Source: Methanoculleus caldifontis (GTDB lineage: Archaea > Halobacteriota > Methanomicrobia > Methanomicrobiales > Methanoculleaceae). Taken from it: a stretch of 64,000 nt of DNA. The DNA is taken from assembly GCF_032842345.1 (NCBI RefSeq), contig NZ_WBKO01000001.1, positions 558,001 through 622,000 on the forward strand, in the 5' to 3' direction. This document shows positions 1-7,784 of the stretch, piece by piece. The stretch's first letter is position 1. Each line of letters starts with the position of its first letter. The position numbers were made by a program, and so were the translations under genes. The notes beneath the pieces were generated by a model, which saw nothing but the letters and a program-made list of their open reading frames with translations, had not been told where the DNA came from and searched no databases.

Positions 1-352
1 GGAGGTAGAGGTTCGCGTGCACCTCTTCTGCCTTCATCGCGTGGGTGAAGACGATTGCGGCCTCGTTCTTCCGCTCCTCTTTCGCCTCGGCGACGAACGG
101 GGGATACATCTCCATGAACTCGTGGTTCTCCCCCTCCATCGCACCTTTCAGGTTCTCCTCGGTGCTCCCGACGGCATTCATGATAAAGAGAAGGCGCTTT
201 GCATGGATGGCTTCCGCCTCGCTTGCGGCGCGGAAGAGCCTTCCGACTGCTGCGTAGCCCTCAGCGGCGGCTTTTTCGGCAAAGACCGAATATTTCCTGT
301 TCGCCTGGGACTCCCCGGCGTATGCATTCCGGACATTCTCATCAGTCGACAT
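1..352 (-). CDS. Rubrerythrin-type ferritin-like protein (3' end outside window)
   Basis: Reading leftwards from the ATG at 352, the frame stays open to the window edge (at least 117 residues). It begins STDENVRNAYAGESQANRKY and carries ESQAN, EAEAIHAKR, EGENHEFMEMYP and KAEEVHANLY, the spaced Glu/His signature of the rubrerythrin four-helix di-iron domain. Known family role: reduction of hydrogen peroxide in anaerobes. The C-terminal rubredoxin-like domain, if present, lies outside the window. A TATA-like box 28 bp upstream of the ATG suggests a leaderless mRNA. It sits beside a redox-defence gene group, which fits the role. Confidence 0.9.
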   Translation of the reverse strand, partial: MSTDENVRNAYAGESQANRKYSVFAEKAAAEGYAAVGRLFRAASEAEAIHAKRLLFIMNAVGSTEENLKGAMEGENHEFMEMYPPFVAEAKEERKNEAAIVFTHAMKAEEVHANLYL

Positions 353-375
353 ATCAGGATCTTTCCGGGAGCGGC

Positions 376-385
376 GTATTAAACC
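376..385 (-). promoter_or_regulatory. TATA box of the rubrerythrin gene
   Basis: On the minus strand the box reads GGTTTAATAC, centred about 28 bp before the ATG at 352. At that distance an archaeal promoter would start transcription at or next to the start codon. The same AT-rich patch could also serve the plus-strand gene beginning near 420. Confidence 0.5.
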
Positions 386-419
386 TTTCACCCCCCTCCG
401 GAAACCCTATGCCGGGGGA

Positions 420-1394
420 GTGCCATTACCGCAGCGCATGCGGGACGACGCGTCGGGTCGGAGCTTGAGCACGGAAGATGCGAGTCCGGAGCCTCCGAAG
501 GCCGAAGGCCTTCGAGGTGGAGCACCGGAGGTGCGGGTCCGGGTGCAGCGGATCTTCATCATCGTTCTCGCTCTGAACCTCACTGTTGCACTCGCAAAAG
601 CAGTCTTCGGCCTCCTCGCCGGGTCGGTGAGCATGGTCGCGGACGCCGTCCATTCGGGCTTCGACTCGTTCTCAAACGTCGTCGGGATCGTTGCCCTCTA
701 CTTCTCGACGAGGCCTCCCGACCCGGAGCATCCCTACGGCCACGGCAAGATCGAGACGCTCGGAACCCTGGTCATCGGAGCGATGCTCCTCCTGACCGCC
801 GGCGCGATCGTCCTTGAGGGCTATCGGCGGCTCGTCGACACCGCCGTTCCCGACATCACCCCGGTCACCGTCGGGGTGATGGTCGCAACCCTCGCCATCA
901 ACCTCGCCGTCTCCACCTACGAGAGGAGAAAGGGCGAGGAGTACCGGAGCCAGATCCTCATCGCCGACTCCATGCATACGAGGAGCGACGTCTTCGTCTC
1001 GATCGCCGTCCTCGGCGGCTTCCTCGCCGTCACGCTCGGTTTTCCCGAAGCCGACCCGGTCATCGCTCTCGCCATCGGCCTCCTCATCGCGAGGATGGGG
1101 ATCGGGATCCTCCACAGCGCAGCAAAGGTCCTCACCGATACGATGGACCTCCCCTGCGACCCGGCGCTCATCCGGGCGGTGGTGATGGATACCCCCGGGG
1201 TTGCCGGATACCATGATTTCCGGTGCCGGGGGAAGCCGGGAGAGATCTTTGCCGATATTCACATCACCGTCGACCCGGTCCTCTCCGTCGCCGGGGCCCA
1301 CGAGATCTCCGAGGAGGTGGAACGGCGGCTCCGGGAGACGGTGCCGGGACTTGCCGAGGTCGTCGTCCACATCGAGCCGGACGGATTACGATGA
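420..1394 (+). CDS. Cation diffusion facilitator (CDF) transporter
   Basis: CDF-family metal/proton antiporter, 324 residues from GTG 420. TM helices follow the N-terminus; the metal-site motifs ADAVHSGFDSFSN (TM2) and ADSMHTRSDVFVS (TM5) are present, and the last ~85 residues form the cytoplasmic CDF dimerisation domain. Likely substrates are divalent cations such as Zn, Mn or Fe; which one cannot be read. The first 37 codons are low-complexity and contain two strong hairpins (492-534), so the true start may be GTG 531 (VRVRVQRIF, 287 residues), which would match the family length better. The last 9 bp overlap the convergent flavoprotein gene. Confidence 0.88.
   Translation: MPLPQRMRDDASGRSLSTEDASPEPPKAEGLRGGAPEVRVRVQRIFIIVLALNLTVALAKAVFGLLAGSVSMVADAVHSGFDSFSNVVGIVALYFSTRPPDPEHPYGHGKIETLGTLVIGAMLLLTAGAIVLEGYRRLVDTAVPDITPVTVGVMVATLAINLAVSTYERRKGEEYRSQILIADSMHTRSDVFVSIAVLGGFLAVTLGFPEADPVIALAIGLLIARMGIGILHSAAKVLTDTMDLPCDPALIRAVVMDTPGVAGYHDFRCRGKPGEIFADIHITVDPVLSVAGAHEISEEVERRLRETVPGLAEVVVHIEPDGLR
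492..534. repeat. Two adjacent hairpins at the 5' end of the CDF gene
   Basis: CGAAGGCC-gaa-GGCCTTCG is a perfect 8-bp stem (496-514), with a partly paired CCT/AGG extension. It is followed at once by GCACC-gga-GGTGC, a perfect 5-bp stem (522-534). They lie in the doubtful N-terminal extension of the CDF gene. Either they are a 5' leader structure and translation starts at 531, or they are a palindromic insertion tolerated in the N-terminus. Confidence 0.6.
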
Positions 1395-1994
1395 AGGGCT
1401 ACCGCCGGTGAGGGCCTGCCCGAGTTCGCGCCCCTTCCGGTACGCCGCCTCCATAACCTCAGGGCGCGTCGCGATGTCCCGGATGGTATCCATATCGTTC
1501 TGGAGCACCTCGCCCCAGAGGGGGCAGTCGACGATCTCCCCGAACGCGTGGACGGTCAATTTGACGCCATCAAAGACGTTCGGGATCTTCATCCCCGCGA
1601 TCGCTATGAAGAGCATCTTGCGTTCTTTGCGCCTCTCCGGAGAGATGAGGGATCGTCCCCGGTGGTATTTCGCCATGTAGAAGACCTGAAACCGGTCCAT
1701 GAAGGACTTGAGCCTGCCGGGGACACCCATCGTCATCACGGGGGTCGCGATGATCAGGCCGTCCATCTCCCGGAACTTCTGAAAGATCTCCGCCATCTCG
1801 TCCTGGATAAGACAGGTCTCGCTCTCCTTGCACTGGAAGAACTCCATGCAGGGCAGGACGTCCATGTGTGCGACCTCGATCTTCTCGACCTCGCATCCGG
1901 CTTCCTCGGCACCCCTGATGGCCTCATCGAGGAGACGGGCGGTGTTCCCATCGAGGATGGGGCTTCCGAGTAAGGCGATAACCTTCTTTCGCAT
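1386..1994 (-). CDS. Iron-sulfur flavoprotein / NADPH-dependent FMN reductase-like protein
   Basis: Flavodoxin-fold protein, 202 residues from ATG 1994 (RKKVIALLGSPILDGNTARL). The GSP..DGNT loop binds the FMN phosphate, and TPVMTMGVPGRLKSFMDR is the second flavin contact. The cysteine region CMEFFQCKESETC differs in spacing from the compact CxxCxxxxxxC of the two flavoproteins at 3568 and 4176. Family members move electrons in oxygen and peroxide detoxification of methanogens. There is no Shine-Dalgarno; a TATA box 28 bp upstream indicates a leaderless mRNA. Upstream in-frame codons are ignored for that reason. Confidence 0.82.
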   Translation of the reverse strand: MRKKVIALLGSPILDGNTARLLDEAIRGAEEAGCEVEKIEVAHMDVLPCMEFFQCKESETCLIQDEMAEIFQKFREMDGLIIATPVMTMGVPGRLKSFMDRFQVFYMAKYHRGRSLISPERRKERKMLFIAIAGMKIPNVFDGVKLTVHAFGEIVDCPLWGEVLQNDMDTIRDIATRPEVMEAAYRKGRELGQALTGGSPSS

Positions 1995-2016
1995 GGTGGA
2001 GGGATTATGCCCGGCC

Positions 2017-2027
2017 CTATTTATAAG
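2017..2027 (-). promoter_or_regulatory. TATA box of the flavoprotein gene at 1386-1994
   Basis: The minus strand reads CTTATAAATAG, centred about 28 bp before ATG 1994. That places transcription initiation at the start codon and decides this start over longer open-frame alternatives. Confidence 0.6.
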
Positions 2028-2121
2028 ATGGGAGGTTCCGGGATGCCGGACCCGGGCCGGCCCTGCCGGAGAGGATACTGCTAAATACCTTGAAAAGATA
2101 GTACCGCTCCGGTGACTTTCT

Positions 2122-2361
2122 GTGGCCGAACCAGAAGCCAGAACGACAGCAAAGGCAGGAGAGAGACCGGGGCCCGGCCGGTTCGTCTGTATCGACTGTG
2201 GACGGGAAGTCCGGATCGGCAGCACCGATGAGGACCTCGTCAGGTGCCCGACCTGCGCCTGCGAGATGTACAACTGCTTTCCGATGACGCACATCAGGCC
2301 GGACATCAAGACGCCCGAGGACGTCATGCATCCCCCCGAGCGGAAGAGCAAAGCGGAGTAA
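2122..2361 (+). CDS. Small zinc-ribbon protein
   Basis: 79 residues from GTG 2122. After a 20-residue polar tail comes a four-cysteine knuckle pair, CIDCGREVRIG...RCPTCACEMYNC, typical of a rubredoxin/zinc-ribbon metal site. I do not recognise a specific family. It is the first gene of a tight plus-strand run with desulforedoxin, AhpD-like, peroxiredoxin and flavoprotein genes, so a redox or metal role in oxidative-stress defence is inferred. A TATA-like CTAAATACC at 2081-2089 fits a short leader. Confidence 0.65.
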   Translation: MAEPEARTTAKAGERPGPGRFVCIDCGREVRIGSTDEDLVRCPTCACEMYNCFPMTHIRPDIKTPEDVMHPPERKSKAE

Positions 2362-2373
2362 CACGAGGTGAGA

Positions 2374-2502
2374 ATGATGGTGAACGTATCAGCAAAAGGG
2401 CAGGTCTACCACTGCGAGATCTGCGGAAACGTGGTCCAGGTCCTCGAAGCAGGCGGCGGCGAGCTGGTCTGTTGCGGCGAACCGATGGTGCTTGAGGAGT
2501 GA
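2374..2502 (+). CDS. Desulforedoxin-like mini-protein
   Basis: 42 residues: [20 protein letters not shown], then a loop, then [12 protein letters not shown]. The CxxC...CC arrangement is the desulforedoxin FeS4 centre, equal to the N-terminal domain of desulfoferrodoxin. It probably donates electrons in superoxide or peroxide reduction. The Shine-Dalgarno GAGGTGA (2365-2371) favours the second ATG (2377). The stop is 5 nt before the next gene's ATG, so the pair is probably co-translated. Confidence 0.85.
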   Translation: MMVNVSAKGQVYHCEICGNVVQVLEAGGGELVCCGEPMVLEE

Positions 2503-2507
2503 GGGAT

Positions 2508-2864
2508 ATGGAAGAGAACCAGAAGCGCCTTGAGGAGAAGATCGGAAAGGTGCCCGAGATCTTCAAGGAACTCAAAGAAACGGATCCCGACCTCTACGCC
2601 CGGGTGATGGGGCTCGATCAGATGATCTGGGCCGACGGCGCCCTCTCAAGACAGACGAAGAAGATCATCGCGATCGCGATCGCCGCATCGCTCCGCGACG
2701 AGCATGCGGTCCGCGCGCAGATGGCCGGCGCGGGGAAACTCGGCGTCGCAAAGGAGGAGATCGAGGAAGGGCTCAGAGTCGCGTTCCTGCTCGCGGGGAT
2801 GCCGGCGTACGTCTACGGCAAGACCGCCCTCGAGGAGTACCTGGGCGACCGTCCGAGGAAGTGA
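2508..2864 (+). CDS. Carboxymuconolactone decarboxylase/AhpD-like protein
   Basis: 118 residues from ATG 2508 (MEENQKRLEEKIG). The helical CMD fold is visible: DQMIWADGALSRQTKKIIAI, then a helix pair ending in EEGLRVAFLLAGMPAYVYGK. Canonical AhpD proteins have a redox CxxC followed by His; here the segment reads ASLRDEHAVRAQM with no cysteine, so a direct AhpD disulfide-reductase activity is unlikely. It sits between desulforedoxin and peroxiredoxin in one operon, which still ties it to peroxide metabolism. GTG 2499 is an alternative start overlapping the previous stop. Confidence 0.8.
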   Translation: MEENQKRLEEKIGKVPEIFKELKETDPDLYARVMGLDQMIWADGALSRQTKKIIAIAIAASLRDEHAVRAQMAGAGKLGVAKEEIEEGLRVAFLLAGMPAYVYGKTALEEYLGDRPRK

Positions 2865-2867
2865 ACC

Positions 2868-3512
2868 ATGGAACCCGGAGAAGTACTTCAGATGCCGGTC
2901 ATCGGCGAGAAGGCACCGGAGTTTGATGCGCTGACCACCCATGGCCCCCTGAAACTCTCGGACCTCGCGGGGAAGTGGGTCATCCTCTTCTCCCACCCGG
3001 CGGACTTCACGCCGGTCTGCACCACGGAGTTCATGGCGTTCGCCGCGATCGCCGACGAACTCAAGGAGCTGAACGTCCAGCTCGTCGGCCTCTCGATCGA
3101 CAGCGTCCACTCGCACCTTGCCTGGGTTCGGAACATCAAGGAGAAGATGGGCGTGGAGATACCCTTCCCCATCATCGCCGACCTCGACATGAAGGTCGCC
3201 CGGCGCTACGGGATGCTCCACCCCGGTCAGAGCAGCACCTCCACGATCAGGACGGTCTTCTTCATCGACGACAAGGGAGTCATGCGGGCGATGCTCTACT
3301 ACCCGATGTCCAACGGCCGCTCCATGCCCGAGATCCTCAGGCTCACGAAGGCTCTCCAGACCTCCGATAAGCACGGGATCGCGACGCCGGCGAACTGGCA
3401 GCCCGGCGAGAAGGTGATCGTCCCACCCCCGAAGACGCCTGCGGAGATCGAGAAGCGGATGCAGGAAGGCTACGAGTGTAAAGACTGGTACCTCTGCTTC
3501 AAGAAGATCTGA
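2868..3512 (+). CDS. Peroxiredoxin (Prx6-type)
   Basis: Thiol peroxidase, 214 residues, reducing hydrogen peroxide and organic hydroperoxides. The peroxidatic site is HPADFTPVCTTEF (Cys about residue 50). RTVFFIDDKG and YYPMSNGRSMPEILR are typical of the archaeal Prx6 group, and the C-terminal YECKDWYLCFKKI supplies the resolving cysteines seen in Pyrococcus/Aeropyrum-type enzymes. It starts 3 nt after the AhpD-like stop and is the core enzyme of the defence operon. Confidence 0.95.
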   Translation: MEPGEVLQMPVIGEKAPEFDALTTHGPLKLSDLAGKWVILFSHPADFTPVCTTEFMAFAAIADELKELNVQLVGLSIDSVHSHLAWVRNIKEKMGVEIPFPIIADLDMKVARRYGMLHPGQSSTSTIRTVFFIDDKGVMRAMLYYPMSNGRSMPEILRLTKALQTSDKHGIATPANWQPGEKVIVPPPKTPAEIEKRMQEGYECKDWYLCFKKI

Positions 3513-3567
3513 TTCCCGCCGGAATTTTCCCGGCACTTTTTTGCCTCCGGCCGGAGATACTCCTTGT

Positions 3568-4179
3568 ATGACCATTGACGTCCTCGCGTTTGCGGCCTCT
3601 CCCCGCCGCCACGGCAACTCCGAGACGCTCCTCGACTGGGTGCTCGCGGCGATGGAGGCCGAAGGGGCCGCGGTCGAGAAGATCGTCGTCCCGGAGGTCG
3701 ATCTCAGGCCCTGCCGCGGGTGCAACGCCTGCGAGACGCTCAACCGGTGCGTCCAGCGGGACTACATGGACTATCTCCACGACAGGATCATCGCCGCCGA
3801 CTGCGTCGTCCTCGCGTCGCCCATCTACTGCATGGGGCTTGCCGCGCAGGCGAAGGCGCTGGTCGACCGGGCCCAGGTCTTCCGCTCGAGGAAGTACGTC
3901 CTCCACCTCCCGGTCGTCCCACCCGAACGGAAGGGTAAACGGGTCGGGATCTTCCTCTCGACCGCCGGGCAGAACTGGGACCACGTCTTCGACGCGGCGA
4001 TCCCGTCGGTGAAGTGCCTCTTTCACGTCGTCGATATCAGGAATGCGGATATCAGGTACCTGATGGTGAACGGCGTCGACGAGAAAGGGGCGATAGAGCG
4101 CCACCCCACCGCGAAGGCCGACGCGGAGGCTCTGGGGCGGGAGGTCATCGGACACCTGCGGGAGGTTCTTGCAGCATGA
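3568..4179 (+). CDS. Iron-sulfur flavoprotein (first of tandem pair)
   Basis: 203 residues from ATG 3568. Flavodoxin fold with FMN loop FAASPRRHGNSETLL, compact cysteine motif CRGCNACETLNRC for a [4Fe-4S] cluster, and ASPIYCMGLAAQAKALVDR. Methanosarcina Isf homologues reduce oxygen and peroxide with ferredoxin electrons. The stop overlaps the next gene's start by ATGA, and the next gene is a clear paralogue, so this is a tandem duplication read as one operon. Confidence 0.9.
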   Translation: MTIDVLAFAASPRRHGNSETLLDWVLAAMEAEGAAVEKIVVPEVDLRPCRGCNACETLNRCVQRDYMDYLHDRIIAADCVVLASPIYCMGLAAQAKALVDRAQVFRSRKYVLHLPVVPPERKGKRVGIFLSTAGQNWDHVFDAAIPSVKCLFHVVDIRNADIRYLMVNGVDEKGAIERHPTAKADAEALGREVIGHLREVLAA

Positions 4180-4802
4180 GCGAGACAGTAAAGGTCCTCG
4201 GCATCTCCGGCAGCCCCCGGCGGCACGGGAACACCGAGACCCTGCTCGACGCCGTGCTCGAGGGTGCCCGCGAGGCGGGGGCCGACGTCGAGAAGGTCGT
4301 CCTCCGGCCGCTCGACTACGCCCCGTGCCGGGGATGCAACGCCTGCCACAAAACCGGGGCCTGCATCATCAAAGACGACCTTACGGCGGTCTTCGAGAAG
4401 ATAACCGCCGCCGACGTCCTCGCCATCGCCTCCCCCATCTACTCGATGGGGATCACGGCAGAGCTCAAGGGGATGATCGACCGGGCCCAGTACTTCTGGG
4501 CGCGCAAGTTCATCCTGAAGAACCTGTATTTCACCGACGAGCACGTCCGCCGCCACAAGGGGATCTTCATATCGACAGCGGGGCTCGGCTGGGAGAACGT
4601 CTTCGATGCGGCGTTTCCGGCGCTCACCGCGTTCTTCAACACCACCGGGTTCGAGTACTGGGACAACGTCATAGCAAACGATATGGACCGCTACGGGGGG
4701 ATCGCGGGGCATCCGACGGCGCTCGCGGAGGCCCGGGAGAAGGGGCAAAAGGTCGTCGGCCTCGTGCGGGAACTGCAGGCGCCCGGTAAGACCGGGGCCT
4801 GA
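4176..4802 (+). CDS. Iron-sulfur flavoprotein (second of tandem pair)
   Basis: 208 residues from ATG 4176, overlapping the preceding stop by 4 nt. FMN loop GISGSPRRHGNTETLL, cluster motif CRGCNACHKTGAC, and ASPIYSMGITAELKGMIDR match its upstream neighbour along the whole length. The two copies differ mainly in the C-terminal third, where this one has FEYWDNVIANDMDRYGG; they may have different partners. It is the last gene of the oxidative-defence run. Confidence 0.9.
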   Translation: MSETVKVLGISGSPRRHGNTETLLDAVLEGAREAGADVEKVVLRPLDYAPCRGCNACHKTGACIIKDDLTAVFEKITAADVLAIASPIYSMGITAELKGMIDRAQYFWARKFILKNLYFTDEHVRRHKGIFISTAGLGWENVFDAAFPALTAFFNTTGFEYWDNVIANDMDRYGGIAGHPTALAEAREKGQKVVGLVRELQAPGKTGA

Positions 4803-4931
4803 CTTCTTCTGTCCCTGCCGGGGCCGGAAACGATAACCGAAATGTTTTAATAAAGATCAGCGGAGATCCCTCCTCAGTACATCTGCATCCACCCGATAGG
4901 CGCCCCTCCCGAACTGCAGAAGGATCTCCCC

Positions 4932-7784
4932 GTGACCTCAGCCGAGCCCCCGGAACGTCTTTGCGGCACGCCGCCGGATTACCTGATACTCGACGATCTC
5001 GACGAGGGCATCCTCGTAATCGGTGAGGACCACGGCGCCGTCCGGGCCAACCCTGCTTTTTACAGGATGATCGGGGACCCGATGGGAAAATCAGGGGAGA
5101 TCTTCCGCGCGATCCCCGGTCTCGTCGAGAGGCTCCACGCAGCGCCCGGAGAGAGGATCCCGGAGTTCGAGTGCCGGGTTCGTGCAGCAGACGGGAGAGA
5201 GCGCCGGTGCCTCTGTTCTGGCCGGAGGGGGCCGTCCGGTGAGTGCTGGGTGCTCCGGTTCAGGGAGCCCCCCGACAGGACGAAGGATTACGAGGCGATC
5301 GTCGAGCATACCGGGACGGCGACAATCCTGATCGAGGGCGACGGCATCATCTCGATGGCAAATACGGAGTTTGAGCGGCTTTCGGGGTACGCCCGGACCG
5401 GGATCGTCGGCATCAAGCGGCTTACCGACTTTGTCGCCTCCGGGGAAGAACGAGAGCGGATCGTGGGGTATCACACCCTCCGGCGGAGAGTGCCCGGGGC
5501 CGCACCCAAGAACTACTCGTTTACGTTCACCGACCGTTCGGGCAACCTGCATGCAATCGAGGCCACCATCGGCCTGATACCGGGCACGGCACGCTCGGTC
5601 ATGTCGCTTCTCGACGTGACCGGGCGGAGGCAGGCGGAACAGGCGCTGCAGGAGAGCGAGGAGCGGCTGAACCTCGCGCTCTCGGCGGCTAACGACGGGC
5701 TGGTCGACTGGGACGTCCGCAGCGGTGAGATATTTTACAGTTCCAGGAGTTTCACGATGCTCGGCTACGAGCCGGACGCGTTCGCGCCCACAATCCCGAC
5801 AATCCTCGCGCTCGTCCACCCGGAGGACCGCGGCCACGTCGAGGCGATGCTCGACGAACTGGTCACCGGGCGCCGGGACCGCTGCGAGATGGAGTTCCGG
5901 ATCCGTTCCGCCTCCGAAAAGTGGGTTTACATACTCGACCGGCTCAGGGTAGTCGGGTACGACGAGAGCGGCAGGCCGATCCGGGTCGTGGGAACCCATA
6001 CCGATATCACGGAGAGGAAGGAGGCGGAGAGGGAACTCCTGATCCGGAAGAGGGCAATAGAATCATCGTTTGCCGCCATCGCCGTCGCCGACCTCGACGG
6101 GCGCCTGACCTACGCCAACCGGGCGCTGCTCGCGATGGGCGGGTTCACCGATCCCTGCGAGGTGATCGGGAAGCACCTCTCGGAACCCTGGACGGATCCC
6201 GAAAAAGCCGAGAGGATCCTCCGGACGCTCAAAGAGCAGGGCAGGTGCACCGGGGAGCTCGTCGGCCGCAGGGTCGACGGGGAGGAGTTCATCGCCCATG
6301 TTACCGCGAACATCGTGACCGACGATTCCGGGACTCCAGTCTGCATCATGGCCACCGCGGTCGATATCACCAGAGAGAGGCGTATGAAGGAGGCGCTCCG
6401 GGAGAGCGAGGAGAGTTACCGGACGCTCGCCGAGTCGGCGCCGGATATCATCTTCCTCGTCGATCTCGAAGGGAATGTTCTTTATGTAAACGGCGCCGGC
6501 GGCCGCCTGCTCGGCACGGACCCGGAGAGCCTCCGCGGAGAGAACATCAGGGATCTCTTCCCGTCCGCCGTTACAGAGAGGTGGTTTGCGATGCTCCGGA
6601 CCGCGGCGGAGGCGCCCGGTAGGGTCCTCACCGATGAGACCCTGCTCCCCCGGAACGGCGGGGGCACCTGGCTCGAGACGCGCCTCATCCCGATCGCGGG
6701 ACGCGACGGGACCGTCCGGCACCTGCTCGGGATCAGCCGCGACGCCACCGCGCGGAGAGAGGCGGAAGAGCAGCTCCGGTTCCAGGCCCGGGTGCTCTCG
6801 CAGGTGGAGGACGCCGTGATCGCGGCCGATACAGAGGGGCGGATCACCTATATGAACCCGGCCGCAGAACGATTCCACGGGGTTTCTTCGAGCGAGGCCC
6901 TCGGCCGGCCCTGCAGGGAACTCTTCACCTGCGAATGGCTCAGCCCGAGCGATGAAGAAGAAGTCAGGACCTCCCTTTCGTCATCCGGGACCTGGCGGGG
7001 CGTCGTTCTCCTCCGAAAGCCGGACGGGGAGGCAATATTCGTCGACGAGACCATCAGCTCCTTAAACGACGATGAAGGAAGGGTTACCGGAACGCTCTGT
7101 TCTCTCCGCGACGTTACTGCCCGGAGGCGAGCCGAACTCGAGCTCCGGATCAAGGATATGGCGATAGCGTCGTCGCTCGACGCCATCTCTCTCACCGGTC
7201 TCGACGGGAGGATCATCTACGTCAATCGTGCCTCCCTTTCCATCCACGGGTGGGAGCGGGAGGAGGAGATCGTCGGACAGCCGGCTTCAGTGCTCTGGGC
7301 CGACCCGGAGGAAGTGGACCGGGTCATGGAAGTGTTCCGCAGGGACGGTGCCTGGTCAGGGGAGGTGACGGGCCGACGGCGGGACGGATCGACCTTCCCC
7401 ATGCAGCTCGCCCTCTCGATCGTCACCGACGAGTCGGGGAGAGCACTCTGCGCGATGGGGTCGGGGATCGATATCACCAGGCGCAGAGAAGCCGAACGAG
7501 AGCTCCGGATCCGGGATATGGCGATAGCCACCTCTTCGAGCGCGTTCACCATCGCCGGTCTTGACGGCTGCCTCACCTACGTCAACCAGGCGCTTCTCGC
7601 GATGTGGGGCTACGCCTCCCCCTCCGAGGTTATCGGAAGACCGGTCACGGGACTGTGGGACGACAGAGAGGAGGCCGCGGCCGCTCTCCGGACGCTCCTT
7701 GAGACCGGCAGGTATACCGGGGAGCGGGTCGCGAGGAGGCAGGACGGAACGACGTTTCACGTCATGTTCTCCGGAACCTGGTGA
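4932..7784 (+). CDS. Multi-PAS sensor protein, N-terminal part of a split histidine kinase
   Basis: 950 residues from GTG 4932, cytoplasmic (no TM segment seen). Eight PAS/PAC units follow one another. Units 4 to 8 carry repeats such as DLDGRLTYANRALLAM, DLEGNVLYVNGAGG, DTEGRITYMNPAAERF, GLDGRIIYVNRASLSI and GLDGCLTYVNQALLAM. The eighth PAS breaks off after DGTTFHVMFSGTW. In sibling units the equivalent strand runs on into ..IVTDESG..., and exactly that continuation (VTSDTGEPICLAAS) is found in the next frame from 7781. One base is missing in ACCTGGTGACG. Read together the protein would be about 1358 residues. Confidence 0.85.
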   Translation: MTSAEPPERLCGTPPDYLILDDLDEGILVIGEDHGAVRANPAFYRMIGDPMGKSGEIFRAIPGLVERLHAAPGERIPEFECRVRAADGRERRCLCSGRRGPSGECWVLRFREPPDRTKDYEAIVEHTGTATILIEGDGIISMANTEFERLSGYARTGIVGIKRLTDFVASGEERERIVGYHTLRRRVPGAAPKNYSFTFTDRSGNLHAIEATIGLIPGTARSVMSLLDVTGRRQAEQALQESEERLNLALSAANDGLVDWDVRSGEIFYSSRSFTMLGYEPDAFAPTIPTILALVHPEDRGHVEAMLDELVTGRRDRCEMEFRIRSASEKWVYILDRLRVVGYDESGRPIRVVGTHTDITERKEAERELLIRKRAIESSFAAIAVADLDGRLTYANRALLAMGGFTDPCEVIGKHLSEPWTDPEKAERILRTLKEQGRCTGELVGRRVDGEEFIAHVTANIVTDDSGTPVCIMATAVDITRERRMKEALRESEESYRTLAESAPDIIFLVDLEGNVLYVNGAGGRLLGTDPESLRGENIRDLFPSAVTERWFAMLRTAAEAPGRVLTDETLLPRNGGGTWLETRLIPIAGRDGTVRHLLGISRDATARREAEEQLRFQARVLSQVEDAVIAADTEGRITYMNPAAERFHGVSSSEALGRPCRELFTCEWLSPSDEEEVRTSLSSSGTWRGVVLLRKPDGEAIFVDETISSLNDDEGRVTGTLCSLRDVTARRRAELELRIKDMAIASSLDAISLTGLDGRIIYVNRASLSIHGWEREEEIVGQPASVLWADPEEVDRVMEVFRRDGAWSGEVTGRRRDGSTFPMQLALSIVTDESGRALCAMGSGIDITRRREAERELRIRDMAIATSSSAFTIAGLDGCLTYVNQALLAMWGYASPSEVIGRPVTGLWDDREEAAAALRTLLETGRYTGERVARRQDGTTFHVMFSGTW

